Source: Roseiarcus sp963717215
GTDB lineage: Bacteria > Pseudomonadota > Alphaproteobacteria > Rhizobiales > Beijerinckiaceae
Assembly: GCA_963717215.1 (NCBI GenBank)
Contig: CAVQVS010000013.1
Coordinates: 248,001 to 312,000, forward strand
Direction of reading: 5' to 3'
DNA length: 64,000 nt
Both the position numbers and the translations under genes were made by a program. The notes beneath the pieces are model-generated. The model saw only the letters and a program-made list of their open reading frames with translations. It was not told the origin of the DNA and did no database searches. Position 1 is the stretch's first letter; each line of letters begins with the position of its first letter. Shown one piece after another: positions 24,657 to 33,245 of this stretch.

Positions 24657-25681
24657 ATGGGGAGGCCGTTTCCCTTCTCTGCGATCGTCGGACAGGAAGA
24701 CATGAAAACGGCCTTCCTGGTCGCAGCCGTGGATGCGACGGTCGGGGGCGTGCTCGCTTTCGGCGACAGGGGAACTGGAAAATCGACGGCGGTCAGGGCG
24801 CTGGCTGCGCTTCTGCCCGAAATGCGCGCCGTCGTCGGCTGCCCCTATCATTGCGATCCCTCGTCGACGGCGGGCCTGTGCTCCGCCTGCGCCGCCGCGC
24901 CGCGGGGCGCCCTCAAGACCGCGTTGCAGCCTGTCCCCGTGGTCGACCTGCCCCTCGGCGCGACGGAGGACCGAGTTCGTCGGCGCGCTCAATCTCGAAC
25001 GCGCGCTGTCGAGCGGCGAGAAGGCGTTCGAGCCGGGCCTGCTCGCGCAGGCCAACCGCGGATTTCTCTACATCGACGAAGTCAACCTGCTCGAGGACCA
25101 TCTGGTCGACCTGCTGCTCGATGTGTCCGCGAGCGGCGTGAATGTCGTCGAGCGCGAGGGCCTGAGCATCCGCCATCCGGCGCGCTTCGTGCTCATCGGC
25201 AGCGGCAATCCGGAAGAAGGCGAATTGCGCCCGCAATTGCTCGACCGGTTTGGGCTCGCCGTGGACGTTCGCACCCCTTCGGACGGTGCCCGAGCGGATC
25301 GAAGTCGTCAAACGCCGGGACGCGTTCGAGCGCGACACCGAGACCTTTTTGAAGAAATGGTCGGGGGAGGAAAAAAAACTCCGCAAGCGCATCGAGTCCG
25401 CGCGCGCCGGGCTTTCCTCGGTCGCGACGCCGGATTCGGTGTTCGACACCGCGACCCGCTTGTGTCTCGCGCTTGGCACGGACGGCTTGCGCGGCGAATT
25501 GACGCTCATCCGCGCCGCGCGCGCGCTCGCAAGCCTAGAGGGCAAGGCGGAAGTCGGCGACGCGGAATTGCGGCGCCTCGCGCCGATGGCGCTCAGCCAC
25601 CGGCTCCGGCGTAATCCCCTCGACGATTCGGGCTCCGCGATCCGCGTGCGCCGGGCCGTGGAGGAGATCTTGCCCGCATGA
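24657..25681 (+). CDS. bchI: Magnesium chelatase ATPase subunit I; two frameshifts as sequenced
   Basis: BchI is the AAA+ motor that, with BchD and BchH, inserts Mg2+ into protoporphyrin IX. Walker A GDRGTGKST is near residue 40, and Walker B with GFLYIDEVNLLEDHLVD follows. GSGNPEEGELRPQLLDRFG is the sensor region. The frame shifts at 24976-24977 (GAGTTCG where GAGTCG would read DRVVGALNLE). It shifts again at 25274-25277 (four C where three would read RTLRTVPERIE). Removing both bases gives a normal 340-residue BchI. As written it is broken; sequencing error is more likely than decay because bchD, bchO and crtIB are intact. It overlaps bchD as ATGA. Confidence 0.88.
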
Positions 25682-27465
25682 AAGCGCCGAGCCCCGGCGC
25701 CTCCGCGTGGGCGCAGGCCAAGCTCGCAGCGGAGGCGTTCGCGCTCGATTGGCTGGGTTCCGGAATCGTCCTGAGGAGCGGGCCGGGGCCGGCGCGGGAC
25801 GCCTGGCTGGAACGCCTGCGCGCGGCGCTTCCGCCGGACGTTCCCATGCGGCGGATCCCCGCCTCGATTTCCGACGACCGGCTTGCCGGCGGACTTGACG
25901 TCGCGGCGACGATCCGGACCGGCAGGCCCGTCGCTGAGCCCGGGGTTCTCGCGCTGGCGGACGGCGGGGTTCTCGTTCTCGCGATGGCGGAGCGGGCTTC
26001 GCCGCGGGTCGCCGCGCGGCTCGCCGCGGCGCTCGACTTGGACAAGCGGGCTACGCTCGCCTGTCCTTCCGAGGCCGGGGTCGGACTCGTGGCGCTGGAC
26101 GAGGGATGCGACGACAGCGAGGCCCCGCCCGCCATTCTGCTCGAACGCTGCGCTTATATTGTGGATCTGAGCGACGTCGGCTTCCGGGACATCGAGGGAG
26201 AGGACGACGACGGAATCGATTTCGAGGCCGCGCGAGCGCGGGTCGGTCGCGTCTCCGCCGATCCGGATGGGGTCGCCGCTTTGGTCGCCGTCGCGGCCCG
26301 GATGGGGATCGCGTCGCTGCGCGCGCCCTTGATGGCGCTCCGCGCGGCGCGAGCGATCGCCGCGCTCGACGGGCGAACGCAGATCGAAGACGACGATGTC
26401 GCCCTCGCCGCCACGCTGACGCTGTCGCCGCGCGCGACGCGCCTGCCGGAAGCCGGAGCGGAAGAAGAGCCGCAAGCGGAGCCGGAGGACCCGGACCCGC
26501 CACGCGATACGGATTCCGAACCGGATCACGAATCCGGGGATTCCGAGAACGACGAGCGGTCGACCGCTCCGATCGAGGATGTCGTGCTCGCCGCCGCGAA
26601 GGCTGCGATTCCGGCTTCTTTGCTTGCGCAGATCGAAACGGGATCCATCACGCGAAGCCAGTTCGCAGGCGAGGGCAAATCCGGCGCGTCGCAGGTTTCG
26701 GCTCGGCGCGGTCGCCCGATCGCCGCCCGAGCGGGCTCGCCGCGCGAGGGGCGGGTCAGCTTCATCGCCACCTTGCGCGCCGCCGCGCCATGGCAGCCCG
26801 TGCGCCGTCGCGAACGGCCGGATGACAATCGCCGGGTTCTGGTCCGCAAGGAGGATTTCCGGATCGTTCGCTATCAGGAGCCGCGCGGCGCCACCGCGAT
26901 CTTCGTCGTCGACGCCTCGGGGTCCTCGGCCATGCATCGTCTCGCCGAAGTCAAGGGCGCGATCGAATTGCTGCTTGCGGACTGCTATGTTCGCCGCGAC
27001 AGCGTGGCGCTGATCGCTTTTCGTGGGCAGGGGGCCGAGATCGTGCTTCCTCCGACGCGGTCGACCGCGCGGGCGCGGCGCAGCCTTGCGGGATTGCCCG
27101 GCGGCGGCGGAACGCCGCTCGCGAACGGGCTCGACGCGGCGGCCAATCTTGCCGATCAGGTCTTGCGAAAAGGGCAGTCGCCTCTGGTGGTCCTGATGAC
27201 CGACGGCCGCGCCAATGTCTGCCGCAACGGAGCAGGGGGCCGCGCGCAGGCGATGGGGGACGCGATCGACGCCGCGAAGCGGCTTCGCGCGGCGAAGATT
27301 CGGGCGCTGGCGATTGACACTTCCGCGCATTTCCGCAGCGGCGAGGCCGCGGCGACGCGCCAAATCGCAGAAGCCATGCAGGCTCGGTACGTGAAGCTGC
27401 CGCTGGCCAACGCGGCGCATGTCAATGAAGCCGTTCGCGCTTCCTGGCGGCAGCCGAGTTCGTAG
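25678..27465 (+). CDS. bchD: Magnesium chelatase subunit D
   Basis: The 595-residue subunit bridges BchI and BchH. The N-terminal AAA-like half lacks a proper Walker A, as usual for BchD. An acidic/proline-rich linker follows near residues 260-300 (EEEPQAEPEDPDPPRD). The C-terminal von Willebrand A domain has a MIDAS motif DASGSSAM starting at D412, with GGGGTPLANGLDAA and LMTDGRANV completing the metal site. The start ATG overlaps the bchI stop by four bases, and bchO follows four bases after the stop, so the three form an operon controlled by the operator pair upstream of bchI. Confidence 0.94.
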   Translation: MKAPSPGASAWAQAKLAAEAFALDWLGSGIVLRSGPGPARDAWLERLRAALPPDVPMRRIPASISDDRLAGGLDVAATIRTGRPVAEPGVLALADGGVLVLAMAERASPRVAARLAAALDLDKRATLACPSEAGVGLVALDEGCDDSEAPPAILLERCAYIVDLSDVGFRDIEGEDDDGIDFEAARARVGRVSADPDGVAALVAVAARMGIASLRAPLMALRAARAIAALDGRTQIEDDDVALAATLTLSPRATRLPEAGAEEEPQAEPEDPDPPRDTDSEPDHESGDSENDERSTAPIEDVVLAAAKAAIPASLLAQIETGSITRSQFAGEGKSGASQVSARRGRPIAARAGSPREGRVSFIATLRAAAPWQPVRRRERPDDNRRVLVRKEDFRIVRYQEPRGATAIFVVDASGSSAMHRLAEVKGAIELLLADCYVRRDSVALIAFRGQGAEIVLPPTRSTARARRSLAGLPGGGGTPLANGLDAAANLADQVLRKGQSPLVVLMTDGRANVCRNGAGGRAQAMGDAIDAAKRLRAAKIRALAIDTSAHFRSGEAAATRQIAEAMQARYVKLPLANAAHVNEAVRASWRQPSS

Positions 27466-27469
27466 CTCC

Positions 27470-28387
27470 ATGTTCGGCGCCTCCCGAGAGCTGACCTTTG
27501 CACGCGAAGGCGCGGACTGGCCCAATCGCGAAGCGAGCGCTTTCGTCGAGGCGGGTGGCTTGCGGTGGCACGTTCAGACGATGGGAACGGGCCCTGACGT
27601 GTTGATGGTGCACGGGACCGGCGCTTCGACGCATTCCTGGGAGGGGCTGGCGCCGCTGCTCGCCCAGCGCTTTCATCTGGTCGCTCCCGACCTTCCCGGC
27701 CATGGCTTCACTCAGGCCAAGCGAACGCCCGACCTTTCGCTTCCGGGAATGGCGCGCGCGCTGGCCTCCCTGCTCGGCGTGCTGGAGTTTTCGCCGAAGA
27801 TGGTGATCGGCCATTCGGCGGGCGCGGCCATTCTTGCGCGCCTTTGCCTCGACGGGACGATTTCGCCGAAGCTGTTCGTCAGCCTCAACGGGGCCTTTCT
27901 GCCCTTCGGGGGTCTAGGCCGCGTTCTGTTTCCTTCGATGGCGAAGCTGCTGTTTCTCAATCCCCTCGCGCCTCGTCTTTTTGCCTGGTCCGCCGATAAG
28001 GCCGCCGTCGCCAACCTGCTCAGGGGGACGGGGTCGAAGATCGGACCGCGCGGCGTCGATCTCTACGCGCGCCTTCTCCACAATCCGGGCCATGTCGCCG
28101 GCGCGCTGGGCATGATGGCGAATTGGGACCTGACCGATCTGCGCCGGGACCTCACAGGCCTGAACGCGAAAGTTCTCCTGATCGTAGGCGAGAACGACAA
28201 GGCCGTTCCGCCTCGCGACGCAGGCGTCGTCGCCGCTGAAATCCCCGGTGCGTTCGTCGAAACGATCCGGCGGGCCGGCCACCTGGCCCACGAGGAGCGG
28301 CCCGAAGAGGTTTGCCGGATCATCATGCGCCACGCGGCCGCCGCGGGTCTGACCCAGGATGAGGCGGGAAACACGTCCGAACCCTGA
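27470..28387 (+). CDS. bchO: BchO, alpha/beta-hydrolase of the magnesium chelatase operon
   Basis: The 305-residue alpha/beta-hydrolase has the oxyanion region MVHGTGASTHSWEG, the nucleophile elbow GHSAGAAIL, an acid in VGENDKAVPP and the catalytic His in GHLAHEERPEEV. BchO is conserved after bchD in purple bacteria; its exact substrate in bacteriochlorophyll synthesis is not established. ATG 27470 was chosen because it directly follows the bchD stop; an ATG inside bchD would add 17 unconserved residues. Confidence 0.9.
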   Translation: MFGASRELTFAREGADWPNREASAFVEAGGLRWHVQTMGTGPDVLMVHGTGASTHSWEGLAPLLAQRFHLVAPDLPGHGFTQAKRTPDLSLPGMARALASLLGVLEFSPKMVIGHSAGAAILARLCLDGTISPKLFVSLNGAFLPFGGLGRVLFPSMAKLLFLNPLAPRLFAWSADKAAVANLLRGTGSKIGPRGVDLYARLLHNPGHVAGALGMMANWDLTDLRRDLTGLNAKVLLIVGENDKAVPPRDAGVVAAEIPGAFVETIRRAGHLAHEERPEEVCRIIMRHAAAAGLTQDEAGNTSEP

Positions 28388-28455
28388 CTCTCGTGGCGCT
28401 GTTTTTCTGATTTTCGTCGGGCCACTCGCCGGCTCGGCCAGGTCGCGATTTCGCT

Positions 28456-28498
28456 TGATCACCATGATTGACATTACTAGTGTATCGTTGTGTTGACA
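28456..28498 (+). promoter_or_regulatory. PpsR/CrtJ-type operator pair at the crtI start
   Basis: TGT-N12-ACA at 28481-28498 is exact and extends to AGTGT...ACACT. A one-mismatch TGA-N12-ACA copy at 28456-28473 lies seven bases upstream and ends in TTGACA. CrtJ sites often occur as such close pairs. The downstream site covers the apparent crtI start codon, which suggests repression by blocking the promoter and the transcription start. Confidence 0.65.
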
Positions 28499-30019
28499 CT
28501 CCATCAGCGCCCGATCCGCTCGGCCCGCCTCGATTCCCGACCCCGAGCGATCGTCATCGGGAGCGGATTCGGCGGTCTAGCGGCGGCCATTCGCCTGGGC
28601 GCGCGCGGCTACCGGGTCACAATCTTCGAAAAGCTCGACGCCCCCGGGGGCCGAGCCTACGTCCATCGTCAGGACGGCTTCACCTTCGACGCCGGACCGA
28701 CGATCGTCACCGCGCCGTTCTTGTTCGAGGAACTGTGGACACTTTGCGGCCGTCGCATGAAAGACGACGTCGACCTGCGGGCCATCGATCCCTTCTATGA
28801 GATTCGCTTCGACAACGGCGACGTCTTCACGATGAGCGGCGACGAAGCGGCGATGCGGGCGGAAGTCGCGCGCTTCGATGCGCGCGACGTTTCCGGCTTC
28901 GAACGCTTCATGCGGCGGAGCGAAGCGATCTACCGCACCGGGTTCGAGGAGCTCGGCGACGCGCCCTTCAGCTCGTTCGCCGACATGGCGCGCATCGCCG
29001 GCCATCTCATTCGTCTGGAGGGTCACCGAAGCGTCTACGGTCTCGTTTCAAAATACTTTCGCGACGAGCGGCTCAGGACCGTCTTCAGCTTTCATCCCCT
29101 GCTCATCGGCGGCAACCCGTTTCGCGCCAGCGCGATCTATTGCCTGATCCCCTTCCTGGAAAAACGCTGGGGCGTGCATTTCGCGATGGGCGGAACGGGG
29201 ACATTGGTCAAGGGTCTCGCCGGCCTGATCGCTTCGCAAGGCGGAGAGATTCGCTGCGGAGAGGAGGTCGAGACGATCATGGTCGAGGACGGCGTTGCGA
29301 AGGGCGTCGCGCTTGCGTCGGGCGAGATTCTCAGGGCGAGCGTCGTGGTCTCGAACGCCGATTCCGCCTCGACCTATCGTCATCTCGTGCCGGCGCCGAG
29401 CCGACGACGATGGACCGACCGCAAGATCGACCGCGCCCGCTATTCGATGGGTCTCTTCGTCTGGTATTTTGGCGTCGACCGCCGCTACGAGGACGTCACG
29501 CATCACACTATCTTGCTGGGTCCTCGCTATCGCGAACTCCTTCGCGATATTTTCGATCGCAAGCGGCTCGCGCCCGATTTCAGCCTCTACCTGCATCGCC
29601 CGACTGCGACCGACCCGTCGCTCGCGCCTGAAGGTTGCGACGCCTTCTATGTGCTTTCGCCTGTTCCCAACCTGCAGGGCGGGCAGGACTGGCGGATCGA
29701 GGCCGAACGCTACCGCAAGGCGATCGAGCAATCGCTCGAAGCGACGGTTCTGCCTGACCTTTCGCGGCACATCGCGACTTCGAGGATTGCGACGCCGCTC
29801 GATTTTCAGGACCGGCTCAACGCCTATCGCGGCGCCGGCTTCGGGCTCGAGCCTACGCTCACGCAGAGCGCCTGGTTCCGGCCTCACAATGCGAGCGAGG
29901 ACGTGCGCAATCTTTTTCTCGTGGGGGCCGGAACGCACCCGGGCGCCGGACTGCCCGGCGTGCTTTCCTCAGCCCGTGTTCTCGACAAGGTTGCGCCTCA
30001 TGCCTCAGTTTTCGTTTGA
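28490..30019 (+). CDS. crtI: Phytoene desaturase
   Basis: It introduces double bonds into phytoene to give neurosporene or lycopene, using FAD at the membrane. The 509-residue product has IVIGSGFGGLAAAIRLGARG near residue 20. It also has DAPGGRAYV, the C-terminal carotenoid-oxidase signature LFLVGAGTHPGAGLPGVL and FHPLLIGGNPF. The start is uncertain: GTG 28490 or TTG 28493 are the only in-frame choices before the conserved fold, and both lie inside the operator. It overlaps crtB by 20 bases. Confidence 0.94.
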   Translation: MLTLHQRPIRSARLDSRPRAIVIGSGFGGLAAAIRLGARGYRVTIFEKLDAPGGRAYVHRQDGFTFDAGPTIVTAPFLFEELWTLCGRRMKDDVDLRAIDPFYEIRFDNGDVFTMSGDEAAMRAEVARFDARDVSGFERFMRRSEAIYRTGFEELGDAPFSSFADMARIAGHLIRLEGHRSVYGLVSKYFRDERLRTVFSFHPLLIGGNPFRASAIYCLIPFLEKRWGVHFAMGGTGTLVKGLAGLIASQGGEIRCGEEVETIMVEDGVAKGVALASGEILRASVVVSNADSASTYRHLVPAPSRRRWTDRKIDRARYSMGLFVWYFGVDRRYEDVTHHTILLGPRYRELLRDIFDRKRLAPDFSLYLHRPTATDPSLAPEGCDAFYVLSPVPNLQGGQDWRIEAERYRKAIEQSLEATVLPDLSRHIATSRIATPLDFQDRLNAYRGAGFGLEPTLTQSAWFRPHNASEDVRNLFLVGAGTHPGAGLPGVLSSARVLDKVAPHASVFV

Positions 30020-31043
30020 TCTCGCGAGTCTAAGCGATCATCGGGAATGCCGCCGCGCGATTCGGAACGGATCACGGTCGTTTTATGCCGCCTCGAGGCT
30101 CCTGCCTGCAGAGACGCGTAAGCGGGGCTTCGCGCTTTACGCCTTCTGCCGCCTGTCGGATGATGCGATCGACCTCAGTGGCGGCTCCAGGGACGCGCTG
30201 GACCGATTACGCGAGCGGCTCGCCTGCGTCGCGAGGGGGCGGCCCCAGCCATATGCGGCGGATCGTGCAATGGCGGATCTCATGCGCCGTTGCGCCATTC
30301 CCGCCGCTCTGCCCGAGGCCTTGCTCGAGGGGCTTGCCTGGGATTCGGAAGGCCGAAGCTACGAGACGATCGACGAACTCTTCGACTATGCGGCGCGCGT
30401 CGCCGGCGCGGTCGGCGTGATGATGGCGCTCATCATGGACGTGCGATCGCCGCAGGCGCTCGCACGCGCCTGCGATCTGGGGGTTGCGATGCAACTCACC
30501 AACATCGCCCGCGATGTTGGTGAGGATGCGCGTCTCGGCCGAATCTATCTGCCCAGAGCCTGGCTGCGGGAAGCCGGAATCGACACGGACGCATGGCTCT
30601 CCGAACCCGATCTCGACGAACGGCTCCGCCCGATTGTCGGGCGCTTGCTCCAGGAGGCTGACGCGCTCTACGCCCGCGCCCGCGCCGGGATTGTGCTCTT
30701 GCCCGCAAATTGCCGTCCGGCGATTCTTGCTGCGGGGCTGATTTATCAAGAGATCGGCCGTGAGATCGAACGCAACGCCCTCAACTCCTTCACGCGACGC
30801 GCGCGGGTTTCAGCGACCCGAAAACTTCATTTGATCGCGCAAGCGATAGCCGGGTCGCTCTCCTTGTCTGAAACGAGCGCAACGCCGCCTCTTCCTTGTG
30901 CGAACTTTCTCATCGAATCCGCACGAAGCGGCCACGCCATTCCGAGGAGATCCCCGCGCTCGATCGTGGGCTGGCGCGAATCCTTTATCCGCGTGCTCGG
31001 CGTCTTCGAAAGGCTCCAGCGTTCGGAACGCTTCGAAAGCTGA
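30000..31043 (+). CDS. crtB: Phytoene synthase
   Basis: It condenses two geranylgeranyl diphosphates to phytoene. The 347-residue product has the first Asp-rich motif DDAID at 54-58 and the second, DVGED, at 172-176 followed by RLGRIYLP. GSRSFYAASRLLP at the N-terminus is also typical. The last ~50 residues are basic and less conserved. ATG 30000 is inside the crtI end (20-base overlap), so crtIB is a coupled pair. A small membrane-protein gene follows after seven bases. Confidence 0.94.
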   Translation: MPQFSFDLASLSDHRECRRAIRNGSRSFYAASRLLPAETRKRGFALYAFCRLSDDAIDLSGGSRDALDRLRERLACVARGRPQPYAADRAMADLMRRCAIPAALPEALLEGLAWDSEGRSYETIDELFDYAARVAGAVGVMMALIMDVRSPQALARACDLGVAMQLTNIARDVGEDARLGRIYLPRAWLREAGIDTDAWLSEPDLDERLRPIVGRLLQEADALYARARAGIVLLPANCRPAILAAGLIYQEIGREIERNALNSFTRRARVSATRKLHLIAQAIAGSLSLSETSATPPLPCANFLIESARSGHAIPRRSPRSIVGWRESFIRVLGVFERLQRSERFES

Positions 31044-31050
31044 TCTCCTC

Positions 31051-31200
31051 ATGGACGAGAAATATTATGGCGTCGTCGAGATGCTGTTCTCCTTCGGAGC
31101 GGTGCTCCTCTTCGGCTTCTGGCAGCTCCGGTCGGTGTCGAAGGCGAAGAAGGCGCGACTCGAGCGCGAGCGCGCACGGTTGGACGATGCCGGCCGCTGA
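31051..31200 (+). CDS. Small single-pass membrane protein (49 residues)
   Basis: The protein MDEKYYGVVEMLFSFGAV continues with LLFGFWQLRSV and then a charged coil KAKKARLERERARLD. It therefore has one N-terminal membrane helix and a basic cytoplasmic tail. It begins seven bases after crtB, with consistent codon use, so it is probably the third gene of the crtIB operon. I do not recognise a named family. A membrane anchor or small assembly factor is possible but not shown. Confidence 0.65.
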   Translation: MDEKYYGVVEMLFSFGAVLLFGFWQLRSVSKAKKARLERERARLDDAGR

Positions 31201-31354
31201 CGCTCAGGAGCAAATTGCATTTGGATCGAACCGCGATCGTCGTTGCAAGGAGCGATAGGGCGTCGAACGACGCCCGTCCTTCCGGACGGGCTATGGCGAC
31301 GACGCAATCCAGGGTAACGTAGGGCGTCCATGTTCTCCGGATCGCCTTGTCGCT

Positions 31355-31894
31355 GTGCCCGACGCGATGCGGCCAATGCAGACGGCGTATTACTCCGAGC
31401 GGACGAAGAGTTTGACGGCGAAAGACGAGCCAGCCTCGCCATTCTGGCGCACGAAAACGCTCGACGAGATGAGTCTCGCCGAATGGGAGAGCCTATGCGA
31501 CGGCTGCGGACGCTGCTGCCTCGTCAAGCTCGAGGACGAGGACACGGGCGAGATTCATTTCACCGATATTGGCTGCAAGCTGCTCGATGGCAGGACCTGC
31601 CGGTGCATCGACTATCCGCGCCGCCATCGAAAGGTTCCCGATTGCGTGAAGCTCACTCCGGACGCAGTCCGCAATTTGAGCTGGCTCCCAGTCACCTGCG
31701 CCTACAGGCTGGTGGCCAAGGGCGAGGACCTGTACAACTGGCATCCGCTGGTTTCGGGTTCGCCCGACAGCGTGCACGAGGCGGGGATCTCGGTGCGCGG
31801 GCGCGTGGCGATCAGCGAGACCGACCTCGCGCCCGAACATTGGCCGGACCGGATCGTCAAATGGCCGAACCGCAGGAAGCGGGCCAAGCGCTAA
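31355..31894 (+). CDS. YcgN-family cysteine-cluster protein (UPF0260)
   Basis: The product of up to 179 residues has the family cluster LCDGCGRCCLVKLEDEDTG, then CKLLDGRTCRCIDY and VPDCVKL. The cysteines suggest a zinc or iron-sulfur site. WLPVTCAYRLVAKGEDL with WHPLVSG completes the UPF0260 pattern. Function is unknown. The start is GTG 31355 or one of two ATGs at 31367 and 31376; the first residues are not conserved. It converges with efeB, nine bases away. Confidence 0.82.
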   Translation: MPDAMRPMQTAYYSERTKSLTAKDEPASPFWRTKTLDEMSLAEWESLCDGCGRCCLVKLEDEDTGEIHFTDIGCKLLDGRTCRCIDYPRRHRKVPDCVKLTPDAVRNLSWLPVTCAYRLVAKGEDLYNWHPLVSGSPDSVHEAGISVRGRVAISETDLAPEHWPDRIVKWPNRRKRAKR

Positions 31895-31903
31895 GGGCGC
31901 GCC

Positions 31904-33223
31904 TCAAACCGCCGCGCGCAACAGACCTTCGGCGAAGAAACCATCCTTCGACTGGACGCCTGGCAGGACGAAGAAATATCCGCCGCCCACCGGCTTGATA
32001 TACTCCTCGAGCTGCTCGCCGTTGAGGCGCGCTTGCACGGTGAGAAAGCCCGCGGCGAGATCGGCCTGGAAGCAGACGAACAGGAGGCCCATGTCGAGCT
32101 GGCCGGCGGTCGTCAGTCCGCGCGAGTAATTGTAGCCTCGACGTAAGATGCGGTTGGCCTCGGCGCCAGGGGTGCGGGGATTGGCGAGGCGGATGTGGGC
32201 GGTGAGCGGCACCCGAGCGCCCTTCGGGTCGGCCGCGTAATCAGGAATGTCGCGCTCATTCGGGTAGGTGAGCGGCGCGCCGCTCCCCTTCTCGCGGCCG
32301 ATGATCTGTTCCTGTTCGATCAGCGCGTCGCGATCCCAGCGCTCCACGAAAATGCGAATGACGCGGACGACTTGATAGGTTCCGCCAGCCGTCCAGGCCG
32401 GTTCGCCTGAATTCGGCTGGGTCCACACGATGTCGTTCATCAAGGTTGCATCGCTGGCGTCGAGGTTGGCGGTGCCGTCCTTGAATCCGAGCAGGTTGCG
32501 GACGGTTTCCTTGCCGAGTTTCTTGATCGTATGGGGAGGCAGGAAGCCGTCGATCTTCCAGCGCAGCGAAAGAAGATCAGGCGTGTGCCTGAGGATGTCG
32601 CGCAAAGCGTGGATGTTCGTTTCGGCAGTGTTCGAGCAGAACTGCAGGACGACGTCGCCGTGACAATTATGCGCGTCGAGCGCGTCGTTGGGAAACTGCT
32701 CCATGGTGATGAGGCGCGTCGGCTTCAATTTCTGCAAGCCATAACGCTCATCGAACAGCGACGCGCCGAGCGCGACGGTCACCGTCAAATTGTCCGGGAA
32801 TACATTTGTGCCAAGCAGGCCCGAATCCGGCGGCGGGTATTTCGGGTCCAGAGTCGCCGCCTCGCCGCCTTTCATCAGAAAAGCGATGCGGTCGGTCAGG
32901 GTTCGAAATAGCCGCTCGAGCCCCGGGCGGTCCTCGGCGAGAGCGTCGAAGCTTACGATCAGCGCAGCGGCTGGCTGCGGCGTCGTCACGCCAGACTGAT
33001 GGAGGCCATAGAACGGCTGAGAATCCTGCGTGCCGTCATCGCCGGGCGCGAGCGTTCCGGCCGGCGTCGCGCGCGCCTGAGAGCCAAGCCCCAAGCCGAT
33101 CGCGCCGCCCGCCAGACCCATCAGGAGATCGCGCCGTCCGGGCTGCAGCCCGCGTCGAGGCTCGCTGGCTCCCGCCGAAGCCGGCGAGAAGGGGCAGCCT
33201 CCCTGATCCTGGCGCGACGTCAC
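31904..33223 (-). CDS. efeB: EfeB, Dyp-type haem peroxidase of the ferrous-iron system
   Basis: The 439-residue periplasmic haem peroxidase has a twin-arginine signal (RRDLLMGLAGGAIG), the Dyp motif NLLGFKDGTANLD and the RRGYNYSRG region near the proximal haem site. In E. coli EfeB works with EfeU and EfeO in acid-active Fe2+ uptake and has been proposed as a deferrochelatase. The start used is GTG 33223 (TSRQDQGG), 22 bases after efeO; earlier frames run into the efeO end. It is third in efeUOB, with Irr-like boxes ahead of efeU. Confidence 0.9.
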   Translation of the reverse strand: MTSRQDQGGCPFSPASAGASEPRRGLQPGRRDLLMGLAGGAIGLGLGSQARATPAGTLAPGDDGTQDSQPFYGLHQSGVTTPQPAAALIVSFDALAEDRPGLERLFRTLTDRIAFLMKGGEAATLDPKYPPPDSGLLGTNVFPDNLTVTVALGASLFDERYGLQKLKPTRLITMEQFPNDALDAHNCHGDVVLQFCSNTAETNIHALRDILRHTPDLLSLRWKIDGFLPPHTIKKLGKETVRNLLGFKDGTANLDASDATLMNDIVWTQPNSGEPAWTAGGTYQVVRVIRIFVERWDRDALIEQEQIIGREKGSGAPLTYPNERDIPDYAADPKGARVPLTAHIRLANPRTPGAEANRILRRGYNYSRGLTTAGQLDMGLLFVCFQADLAAGFLTVQARLNGEQLEEYIKPVGGGYFFVLPGVQSKDGFFAEGLLRAAV

Positions 33224-33245
33224 GCGGTTGCCTTCCGTTCGATCG

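Noticed and set aside
24913..27525. 870-codon open frame on the minus strand
   Set aside because: It is antisense to bchI-bchD, arginine-rich and low in complexity, and lacks motifs.
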